In this document: positions 43,422-52,844 of the stretch, piece after piece
Layout: every line of letters begins with the position of its first letter
Position numbering within the stretch: position 1 is the first letter of the stretch
Origin: Linanthus parryae
Taxonomy: Eukaryota > Streptophyta > Magnoliopsida > Ericales > Polemoniaceae
Direction of reading: 5' to 3'
NCBI GenBank assembly: GCA_023055425.1
Contig: JALGPY010000009.1
Coordinates: 18,621,775 to 18,685,774, forward strand
DNA: 64,000 bases
Position numbers and translations under genes: made by a program
Notes under the pieces: model-generated
Told to the model about the DNA's origin: nothing
Database searches by the model: none
Seen by the model: the letters and a program-made list of their open reading frames with translations, nothing else

Positions 43422-46400
43422 CAGAGCTGCTTATTCGGTTGAACCGAACTGGAACCGAAACGATAGAGCCAAAACCGGTCGGTCCTCGGTTCGGTTGGCC
43501 GGTTAACTTGTTGAGCTTGGTTCAGTTGAACCGGAAGCGGTAATTAGGATTATTCGGAACCGGACCGGAATCGTGGACCGAAACCGATTGGATTATCCGG
43601 TTCGGTTCCGGTTCCGAACCTGTTCTGGACAGTTTCCTTTTTTCCTTGTTTGTTTTAGAGTTGTGTGTGCGATAAAAAATGTAAAAACATAAAATTAGAC
43701 AAATAATCAAAAAATTGAAACAAACTTGTATTATTAAATAAAATATAAAATTTTAGAAAAAAATTGCATCACTATAGTTTAAGAACATCCCAACTGGGTT
43801 GGCACCCACTCAACGATCAATCATTTGCATTTTTTCTAACTTACATTGTTTATTACGAACTTATTGAACTGAAAAAAATAATAGTCTTCATTTTTCTACT
43901 CGTAGCCTAGGCGTCTTGATATAGCGGAGTGTCCTCGCCTATTTCTAATTCTTGGAATAATTCGGTCACGACCACGTCCACGTCCAAAGGGTGTAGGTCA
44001 TGTGTGCGTTTGTTGGCATCGCTCCAATCCTTTGAGCATATGAGAACCTCCAATATCTCCGAAGTTAGACACGACCTTTTCTCCGACAAAACTCGTTTAC
44101 CTGCACTAAAAGTTGATTCCGAAGGGACCGTAGAAGCGGGAGGGATTAGTAAATCATTAGCCGTAATAGAAACAATTGGATAGTTGGTTTCACGTTGTCT
44201 CCACCAATCGAGTACATCTACTATAATTCTATTTCTTCCGCGGATTGTTGTAAGAAATAATTAGTGTCAATGTACAACAATAATTCCGAGACGCAATCCG
44301 AACCGGTGGGGGCGGTTTGTCTACTCTTAAATAAATCACCAATTTTTGCATTACCCTTACCCTCCGGATCACTTGATGATGCTTGAGCATTACCAATACC
44401 AAGCTTAACAACATATTTTCCATACATAACATTAAGAATTTGTTTAACTTCTTCAAAAGATGGTGATACCACTATTTTTTTATAATCGGTACTCATGTTT
44501 TCCGAAATTTGTTCTAGCATAAAACGTAGGTTTTCATCCTTACACCTTGAGTCCAAAATACTTGCCAAGAAAATCCATAGGGATGTTTTCAAAATATTTG
44601 AGAAATTTTTCTTCCATAGGCGCAATTGCATCTCCTAAAATTATATTATCCCTATATTCTTTAAAAGCGTAACTTATAAACATTAGTTGTGGAACAATTT
44701 GGTTCGTAGTAGGATAAGAAACACCCGAAAGAAGATTGGTTGTGGTATAAATGGTTCAGGAAATAATCTTAAGGCATCCCCAACTCTCCAATCATAAGAT
44801 GAAACGGAAATTGGACTATTACATTCATTTAAAAAACGTGTGATAAGGAGCTCGTAACCAACAACACTATTCAACATCAAGTACGTTGAATTCCATCATG
44901 TCCTACAATCGGCCCCAAATCTCCTTTTTCTCTTATTGTTTTGAACAAAAAATCCATAAATCGTTTGGTTCGACGGGGTGAAGACACAATATAGATAATA
45001 GCGACACGAATAGGATTAATGTAATTAAATAGTTCTTTCAAACCATCTTGTACAATTAAATTGATAATGTGACATACACAACGCACATGTGAAATAGATT
45101 CGTGAAAGGGTGTTTGTATCAAAGTTTGCATATGGTCTAGCGCACTATCACATGCCAACGCATTGTAAAAATTCATTGATGCAATTTGTTCACTTATACC
45201 TCACTCGTTAAAAATATCGACTATAGTTTCTCCCATGTTTACACCGTTGTGAGGATATGGAACTTCTCGAATGCAATAACACGTTTTTGTAAAGTCCAAC
45301 TTGGATCAATGTAGTGTGCGGTGACACAAATATATCCTTTATTATTTCTACCGGTCCACATATCGGATGTGCAAGCAATTGTAAAATTAGAATTTGAAAA
45401 GGTTTGCATAATTTCCGCTTTCCTCTCACTATATAGAGCAATTATATCATTCCTAGTAGTATTTCTACCTATATGCTTATAACTCGGACAAAACACGGTA
45501 GTAATCAATTTTTCAAACTCTTCGTTGTCGGCCATATTAAGAGGTTTTTCGGTAGCGGTGATATAATGAGCTAATGCTTTTCGTGCCCTCGGTTCATCGT
45601 AGATGAAAGTAACTACGTTACCGTGTGCGTCATATCCTAGTTGGGTTTGGACGAACGGGTCACCTACGGAGGGTGTATCTAACAAAAATTCGTGTGCATT
45701 TTGTAAATGTTTTTTCATTGATCCTAATCAACCGATTTGATGATATACAAATGATTTCTTACAATGATTGTAAAAGGCCTTAAATTTTGGTTTACCTTTG
45801 GCGTCTACGCCAGTGGGTATTTTTTGCATCTGATCCCAAACTTTGCTTCTTTGACTACCCTTACGAGTTTTTTTATTCGCACCTTGTGTTGGATAATTTT
45901 CTCTAATTCAAAATCATTAGCAGCACCTACGCTAATTACTTCTTCAACGTCACTAAGAGTTATGTCTACGTTATGGGAGGAAGCCATTTTTTCTTAGAAA
46001 GATTGGATAAAAAAATAAGTTTAGCGAATTAGTAACAAATAACAAGCTCACACAATATAATGCACAATTAAAAATAAAACTTACAAACTCCAAGAATAAA
46101 TCTTGGAGGAGGAATGCCGAATGTGTAGGAATTAGGATGGAGGAGAGTGAGATTTTTTGCTTCACAATTGATGATGAACGAGAGAAATGCTTCACAATGT
46201 TGGAGAAGGATTGGAGGAATGCTTCACCATTTTGGAATTTGGAAGTTTGAGAGTATGAATTTAAAGAGAATTTTGGAAGTGTTTGAGTGAGAAAAAATGG
46301 TTGAATGTGTTGCGTATTTAAAGAAGAGTAAGGGAGGGGAGGGGTGAGTGAAAAAAAAAACCCAAACGGCCGAAAAACGACCACTGACCCGGCCTGACCA

Positions 46401-46623
46401 TGATGTGACAACTCCTAACGTTCAAAGTTTTCGAAAGAAACGGTTGGAACCGACGGTTCCGGTTTGGTTCCGAACCGGTTCCAGTTCGGTTCCCTATTCT
46501 TTGAAACCGAACCGTACCCGATAACTCCCCGGGTCCGGCCCGTTTTCGATACCCCATAGTAGGTTCGGTTAACGGTTTGGAACCGTAAAACCGTCGGTTT
46601 AACCGAACCAGCGTGCAGCTCTA
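43422..46623 (-). mobile_element. hAT DNA transposon with decayed transposase
   Basis: 3202 bp. Ends CAGAGCTGC and GCAGCTCTA form a short terminal inverted repeat. The flanks TATATGAA and CATATGAA (43414-43421, 46624-46631) are an 8-bp target duplication with one change. Both ends carry many GGTTCGGTT/CCGGAACCG subterminal repeats (about 43430-43640 and 46430-46610), where hAT transposases usually bind. The transposase is on the minus strand. Confidence 0.92.
43907..45987 (-). pseudogene. hAT transposase (RICESLEEPER-like), broken
   Basis: Pieces on the minus strand give the family in order. A BED zinc finger has CKKSF and HLQNAHEF around 45680-45760. IACTSDMWTGRNNKGYICVT (about 45300) marks the RNase H-like core. 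VCHIINLIVQDGLK (about 45050) follows, and the C-terminal dimerisation domain has DWWRQRETNYPIV, STVPSESTFSAGKRV and LEVLICSKDW (43960-44220). Frameshifts and stops separate at least five pieces. The enzyme cuts and pastes the element; this copy cannot make it. Confidence 0.9.
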
Positions 46624-46734
46624 CATATGAAGCAACAACTGATAAAACGACTCATATTCTCTGCAATTATGCCCAAAATCTCTCATATTATGTGGAAAAC
46701 GGCAATAAGATATAGTTCCTAAAATGCGCTATCA

Positions 46735-46755
46735 AATTCCCCCACACTTTCTCTT
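46735..46755 (-). other. Polypurine tract of the Athila-like element
   Basis: On the minus strand AAAGTGTGGGGGAATT lies directly before the LTR start TGATAGCGC, the usual Athila arrangement. Confidence 0.8.
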
Positions 46756-48654
46756 GCTCGTGCCGAGCAATAACTTGCTTCACAACCCAATGATTTGCCT
46801 CTACTTTTACTAGCCATGTGACACAAACGACTCACACACACGACTTTGCAAACTACATGCCCTATAAAATTCAACTCTATACCAAACAATGCAATATTGA
46901 AACAACACAATTTTTTTTTTCTTTTTCTTGAGAAACCGGGCAATCTTGCTATCACTAACCAAAATCATCAAGCTCTCACATGTCTCTTTCAAAATTTCAC
47001 AACCACTAGCAAGAAGTTAAAGTAGAATGATCATATGCACAAGTTCACTAAGGCGTCCCCAAAAATATACCATAATCAATCCAAGATTTGTACACGTCCT
47101 TTAGTTCAGAGGGTCTAGGCATCCTAAGTACTAAGGTAGTCTTTCGTCGCCAAGTCATTTGAGGTTTTCAACCCCACTTAGCCGCGATTGCATTTGAATG
47201 AAAATTGTCCCAGTGACGGGAGACACAACTCCGTGTAATACGGCTTAACTTTAATTTTTCACAGTTGCTCTAATTTAATTGAATCCAAATTCCCCGCGTG
47301 AACGGGGGCACATTAGATTGTTCATCGTATCTAGTCCTAGAGAAGATTTTGATTCATTTTTTTTATTCTCTTCTAATTTTTCAATCGTGCATTTAGAGCA
47401 ATTAAGTGTGGGTTTTTTCTGTTGGCTCTTGAAACCGCCTTAAGGAATGGTGGTGTACACTCCCTAACTTCACTTAGGCTAGAGCAGCATACCACATAGA
47501 ACCAACTCAACACGAAGATCCACCCCATATTTCAAGAGGCCACAAGTTTCCACTCAAAAATAGACCATAAAACTCCTTAAGACTAAATCCTCCTAGCACA
47601 CTATAGGAACTAAAGGTATGCCCTCGTCTACTTTCCACATTCTCTGAATACCCGCAACATTCTTTCGTGAAACCGATGCGCAAGATACTGAGAATTAATT
47701 TATCCTACTACGTCGCTTCCTATTCTCAGGGGCTGTTTCACTGAACTCTCTTCGGTTTCCAGCTCATCAATTGCCCTTATTCTCAAATTTTTCAGTTTTT
47801 ATGATTTTCAATTTTTTTTTTATCTTTTTCATATTTTCTTAACTCTATATGCTTTGGCCAATTCGACTATCCACACAACATTGAGTAGGGTGACTCAATA
47901 AGTAAATGTGAAAAAAATGCATAAATTTGCACAATCTGACACAATATGACAATATATTAAAAACACTCTATACTAACCACACAAATACTCACAATACGAA
48001 CATAAACTACATGTAACAAGGTTATGCAAAACAAGACATGGCTAGTAAAGGTAGACATAAAACCTCTCACACTTAAAATATTCATTGTTCTTAATGAATT
48101 TAGAGCGTACCCCAAAGGAAATGATCCCAAACTGCATGAGTTAATAACAAAATTCACAAGTGTTGCAGCTGATTTCGCACGAAATAGCATCATTTCACAC
48201 GAAATGATTTCGCACGAAATGGATGCATTTCGTACAAAATAATTTCGGAGGAATGAGCAGAATCTTTGTTTCATTTTGTGCGACATGAGAAGAAAAAAAA
48301 ATGTAAGTATGGCATTTCGCACGAAATAGGGTCCATTTCGTGCGAAATGCCCTGGTGATTTACCTATTTTTGATGAGTTGTGCAGCTAGTAACCGGACTC
48401 CAAAGAGCATTTTGCACCCCAAGAAGGGGAATCCAGACTTCATCCTGTATTCCTGCACACTCATTTCTGATCCCTCACCCCTCAAAATCAAGTATGGAGA
48501 ACTAAATACAATAAAAAAATAAAATAGTAAATATCCTACTCTACATTGGGTTGCCTCCCAAGAAGTGCTTATAATTTAAGGTCGACGACCCGACCCGGTA
48601 ACCTCAACTGACATAGATAGTCGAGGCTGCTTTAACTCTTCACTTCTTCTTCTT
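46756..48654. other. Athila-like interior, non-coding part
   Basis: About 1.9 kb with no supported gene. Of note are AT-rich runs, palindromes at 48172-48350 and, at 48545-48571, the complement of AAGCACTTCTTGGGAGGCAA. The 121-codon minus frame at 47957-48322 covers the palindromes and has no recognised domain. Confidence 0.6.
48172..48350. repeat. Array of ATTTCGNACGAAAT palindromes in the Athila-like interior
   Basis: At least six palindromes: ATTTCGCACGAAAT, ATTTCACACGAAAT, ATTTCGCACGAAAT, ATTTCGTACAAAAT, then ATTTCGCACGAAAT and ATTTCGTGCGAAAT. They are the same motif as in both LTRs, so the sequence family has spread within the element. Confidence 0.85.
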
Positions 48655-48894
48655 CTACCATCTTTTCTCGATAAGCCTTTTCTCACAAGCACCCTTGTGT
48701 TGTGAAGATGGAGGGGAGTGGTAGAATCTGACTCTTTTCATCTTGCGATTTTTCTTCTTGATCAGCTTCCACAAAGTACGACTGGGCTCAGAATCTCTGG
48801 CCATGAAATCGTCCCAGTAGTACCTCCATGGTGCTAGATTCTCCTCATTAACCACATGCATCTCATCCACACCCCCACACTTGACGATTTCCAA
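48655..48894 (-). other. Small open frame of the Athila-like interior
   Basis: 79 codons beginning MEIVKCGGVDEMHVVNEENL and ending in a basic stretch. No known domain. It lies just upstream (in the minus sense) of the Athila-typical CTTCTTGGGAGGCAACC block. It may be the end of a longer degraded frame. Confidence 0.35.
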
Positions 48895-49459
48895 CTCCTT
48901 GCCTATGGCATATAGATTGTCAATTGGATAGCCAATAGAACAAGAAATTGGAAGTTTCCCATCACGTTATTCCTCAAAAGACTCTCCATACACAAGTATT
49001 TCCAACTCATCGCATACTTGATTTATATGAGATATGAAAAAGTCTTCAAAAATGTGAGTAGGGGCTTTTACCTCAATAGGAATGGGCACAAGTGCTTCAT
49101 CAGCTTCATCATCAGCATACCACAAGCTCCCAATGTAGGTGTCATATTAATCATGCCAAGGCTGTGAGATAATTGGGGTTTCCCTTGCACAAAGCATCAC
49201 CTCCTCCCATCCTGGACACACAAGTCCACCCCGATCTAAATCAGAGTCTGAGTCCTCATAAGTGGAAAAGTCCACAACTGGTTCATGGACATTGCACTCT
49301 TGGTTGGGCTCATGTACCTATTGATTCACAACTGCAGCTTGAGATGCGGATTCTCGTTCTTTCTCCATCGTAGCTATGAACTTTCGTTGCATCTGTCGAA
49401 CAGTTGGTAGCCAATGAGGTTCATCCATATTATCCTCTTGTGATGGTGAGAAGAAGGGA

Positions 49460-49771
49460 TCAATTAGGGATCGATGTATGTGAAAAGGGCTCCTCTTGTT
49501 GCTCTTGTGTATCTAGGGACATCATTGTGATGCGCGCTTGGATCTCCTCCATTGTAGTGTGCAAGTCTCCCATGCTCGCTGATGAGTCTTCTTGATAGTG
49601 ATGAATCTGGGGTTGATCAAATATGCATGTGTATTCATACTTGTGATCTCTCTTGCATTTATGGAACCAAATCATTGAACATGTGTCATCTGTGTACCAA
49701 ACTCTGCATTTAGCACTGTAGTAGGGGTAATCAAAGATCCCCTCATATTCATCCTCGCTGCACATGCTCAT
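49460..49771 (-). CDS. Small acidic protein, first frame after the primer site of the Athila-like element
   Basis: 103 codons, from MSMCSEDEYEGIFDYPYYSA to EEPFSHTSIPN, starting about 140 bases after the primer site where gag would start in an autonomous element. It is rich in Asp, Glu, Tyr, Cys and His (CKRDHKYEYTC, HHYQED) and lacks a zinc knuckle. I do not recognise it. It may be the remnant of an element-specific protein. Confidence 0.4.
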   Translation of the reverse strand: MSMCSEDEYEGIFDYPYYSAKCRVWYTDDTCSMIWFHKCKRDHKYEYTCIFDQPQIHHYQEDSSASMGDLHTTMEEIQARITMMSLDTQEQQEEPFSHTSIPN

Positions 49772-49908
49772 TGTGTCTCCGGCTTCATGCGTTCCTGAAA
49801 AAATAAACTCACAAGATACCCGTGGAGCACAGGTATAGAAATAAAATAATACAAAACAAAAATAGAAGTACTCTAAACTAACTCCTAACTAGATAATCTA
49901 CCGTTTTT

Positions 49909-49925
49909 CCTCGACAGCGGCGCCA
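49909..49925 (-). other. Primer binding site of the Athila-like element
   Basis: On the minus strand TGGCGCCGCTGTCGAGG follows the LTR after a short ATTTT spacer. It closely matches the Athila-type site TGGCGCCGTTGCCGGGG. It fixes the orientation and marks 49931-51635 as the 5' LTR. Confidence 0.9.
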
Positions 49926-49930
49926 AAAAT

Positions 49931-51635
49931 TGACACGATTTCTTATGTGCAAGCGCAAGTGCGCAGTCAAGTAATATAGGGGTGGTATTTCAACCCCGAG
50001 TTATCGATCCCACGAGGACAAGCTTGAGATTATTCAATTATTTGTTTGATTAGAGTACGGTACAAGGAGAGTGAGTTTTGAGTAAAAATGTTGTCTCCCC
50101 CAAACAAGCGACTGAATTGAAATAACAATTAAACTAATATTTTTGGATTTTTCTAATTAAAATGGAGAACAACTAGGCAATCAATGGACCCCCTAGGGTT
50201 TTAAACAATTCCGGATAATGTACTAAAACACGCTATCATCTAATTAGTTGTAACGGGTAATAGCACTAAAAATCTCCTCTCGATCTCATGTCACTCTACC
50301 TATCAGTCGAGTACGGGTCTTGTCGGTACACCACGTCTACCGATATGGTTATAACCGTCTAACGTTGAGCCGATCGATGGGTCCTATCGGTCCACCAATG
50401 CCCAACGCTACACAATCGAAATTACCCTCACATGACTAGTCCTATCATCTCACCTCTCAGTCTCAGTGAATCGGTACTAATTTCAGGTTCTCGTTCGTAT
50501 CTAGATAAAGTCTCTTTTAAGAACCCCCTAGAACGTTATCCTAATGGGGTAGCTACTCCGTATACATTATGTATTAAGCTCAGAACAATCAACCCAACTA
50601 ATATTAATGATAATCCTTAAGCTAAGATTCAACTAATCTTTTGATTCATCTCCCTAAAGTTGTTTTTGTCACCTAATATGTGTCAATAGTCATAGTGATC
50701 AAGATGTACGATAATCAAAGAAGAACAATACGATTAAGAGTAACGAAACATGAATCAATCTCACAATTCGGAAACAAGTCTAGCTCAGAAACCCTATGTT
50801 CATCTCCATAGAACCTAGCAAAAGTATTTATCTACTCCTAAAGTAACTAAACAACAATAATTTCTCCATACAATTGATGAAAAGAGAATAGGAAGAAATC
50901 AAACGAAGAAATCGCCGGTTTGGCGATGATCCCAAGCGATCTCCGCAGCTCCAAGTCTTCGTCTCTTGCCTCTTTGCCCGTCAGTGACTAATTTTCAGTT
51001 CCCTAGGTTGCTCTTGAGTCAATTCCCGTCATAAGTCTTCAATATTTGCATTTTAACCCCAAAAGTCAGACTTTGGTGTCAGACCATTTCGCACGAAATG
51101 ATGGAATTTCGTACGAAATGATTTCGTACGAAATAAAATATGGGAACTGTTCATTCGTGTGAAATGCAATCTGCACGCTGACTTCTCCAGGCCATAATTT
51201 CCTCGTCCAATCTTCGATTAAGCTCTGTGACCTATCGTTCGAAAGCTCTTTCAATCTACTTTCATTTGGCACCAGTACACTCCCAAATTCATTTTAGAAC
51301 TCAAGATATCATCAAATAAGTGAGGACTGGTCATTCTAGCTCCTCCAACTTTGCTTCCCTTCACTCCACTTGAGCACCCGTTGTTTCCGAAGTTCGTTCC
51401 ATGCCTCCTATCAACCGATTAGCATCCGTTCCTGTAAAAACAACATGGAAAAACATACCAAGTGATTATATTTGACAAATAACATTGAAATAAGCATAGA
51501 AACGCCCTGACTAACCATATAGCACATATGAAGCAACAAGTGATAAAACAACTCATATTCTATGCAATTATGCTCAAACCTCTCATTTTAATGTGGAAAA
51601 TGTCAATAAGATATAGCTCCTAAAATACGCTATCA
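49931..51635 (-). repeat. Athila-like 5' LTR
   Basis: 1705 bp. On the plus strand it starts TGACACGATTTCTTATG and ends AAAATACGCTATCA, followed by target copy GAGTG. A palindrome series at 51085-51137 corresponds to that in the other LTR. Confidence 0.88.
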
Positions 51636-51730
51636 GAGTGATAAGACGTTGTGGAAATTCATGGAGGGTGTTGAGCTATTCCAAGTCAACAATTTGATGA
51701 GGACGCTGAAACATTAGGTGGGGGGGAGAA

Positions 51731-52118
51731 TGCGCTGACCTATTTTCTTGAGGATTTATATGGAAGATAATATAACTCACTATAGCCTATGATACTTAGT
51801 AAATTTGGTCCAGGCTAGTGTCTTATCCCATTACCCATTTTTTAGAACTAGTTTTTAGATTATTCTTGTACTTACTGTACGACGCTCCATAATGTTCATG
51901 TGTAAATATCTTACGATAGAGGATGTGGGAATGTTCCAGACATTCAATCCTAGCCATTAGATTGGATAGATACTAGATTCATCCATTTGGAAGGAATTGT
52001 ATAAATAGGGGTAGGGTCATTTTCTCCAAACCATCTTGACCAAAAGTTGGTACAAGTTCTCTTCCTTTGATGAACCGGAGATGTAGAAACGATCTTGACA
52101 ATCTATGTTCGTCCAACA
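51731..52118 (+). repeat. Probable 3' LTR of the chromovirus remnant
   Basis: It begins TGCGCTGACC after the purine tract and probably ends CGTCCAACA. It contains GTATAAATAGG (about 51999-52009), a clear TATA box in the plus direction. A length near 390 bp would fit a Reina-type LTR. The right boundary is uncertain because no partner LTR is present. Confidence 0.5.
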
Positions 52119-52694
52119 ACCCCATATCTATCGACTCTTACCTAAGACCATCCAAGAATTTCCCCATCGCGTCTATATTTCTTCTTCCTCAAAACTAGTG
52201 ACCATCCTTGGCGATCACAGACCCTTTTTGGGTTCTCTCGCGTCCAAATCTGAATTTGATAGTAGCTCGATTTTCTCTAAAAAATAATTTTTGTTCTTCC
52301 AAATATTCGATTTCAACGAGAAGATCTCTAGTTGGGTGCATAATATTTCCACTTGTCTTTAAATTTTTGGTTGGTTCTTGTTTGTGGGGTTCTTGGTACA
52401 CCATTGAAAAAGGCGTGACTTGAAGTGCATACTAGGGTTTTTTTGAATTCTATGGACCGGGGAACGAAATTAACTCATTTGGTTAAATTATTGCTTCAAC
52501 TGCTCAACCGATCAATAGATAAAGAAGGGTATCCAATTGATATTTTTTTCCACGTTATGTTTAAAGTAATCTGTGAAGAAAATCCAAATACTACGGAGCT
52601 TTTTGAAGGTTGGAGAAAAAAACCAAAGAGTTCAATTGTACATTCTCATGTCCACCAAAGCAAAAGTGGTTCCAGCACATTTGTTCACTCGTGA
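52119..52694 (+). other. Unassigned stretch with an 89-codon open frame
   Basis: The frame 52425-52694 (containing MDRGTKLTHLVKLLLQLLNR and ENPNTTELFEGWRKKP) has no recognised domain. It lies directly upstream of LINE sequence and could be part of it or of an unrelated gene fragment. Confidence 0.3.
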
Positions 52695-52844
52695 TCTTTC
52701 TGATTATAACCAAGTTGTGAATGCAATACCTCAAAAATAATTCTCCTGCTATGTTTAATGATATGTATAAACCTTTTACTACAGAAGAAATTTTAAGCGC
52801 TTTTAATGAAATGCATCCCCTTAAGGCTCCGGGTCCCGATGATC

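Larger units (their letters stand above)
41812..46734 (-). repeat. Athila-like 3' LTR, carrying a hAT insertion
   Basis: Aligned to 49931-51635 throughout. Without the hAT element (43422-46623) and one target copy it is about 1713 bp against 1705 bp for the partner. It starts TGACACGATTTTTTACG and ends AAAATGCGCTATCA. Differences from the partner are frequent, pointing to an old insertion. Confidence 0.85.
41812..51635 (-). mobile_element. Non-autonomous Athila-like Ty3-gypsy element
   Basis: Two LTRs (TGACACGATTT to GCTATCA) at 41812-46734 and 49931-51635 enclose a 3.2 kb interior with an Athila-type primer site and polypurine tract in minus orientation. The 5-bp target duplication GAGTG (41807-41811, 51636-51640) is perfect. 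No gag, protease, RT or integrase motif is present, so movement would need a helper. The minus-strand stretch GCACTTCTTGGGAGGCAACC (about 48549-48568) is a block usually found downstream of Athila pol. Confidence 0.88.
41660..52118 (+). mobile_element. Chromovirus remnant: chromodomain end and 3' LTR, split by an Athila-like element
   Basis: Left of the Athila-like element the plus strand reads YLVKWKSILMEEGTWES (about 41755-41811), and right of it DKTLWKFMEGVELFQ (from 51641). This is the typical end of a gypsy chromodomain, with a stop just before YLVKWK. A purine tract (GGTGGGGGGGAGAA) then precedes TGCGCTGACC at 51731. Nothing upstream of the chromodomain is left. The clade (Reina- or CRM-like) is not certain. 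Confidence 0.7.
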
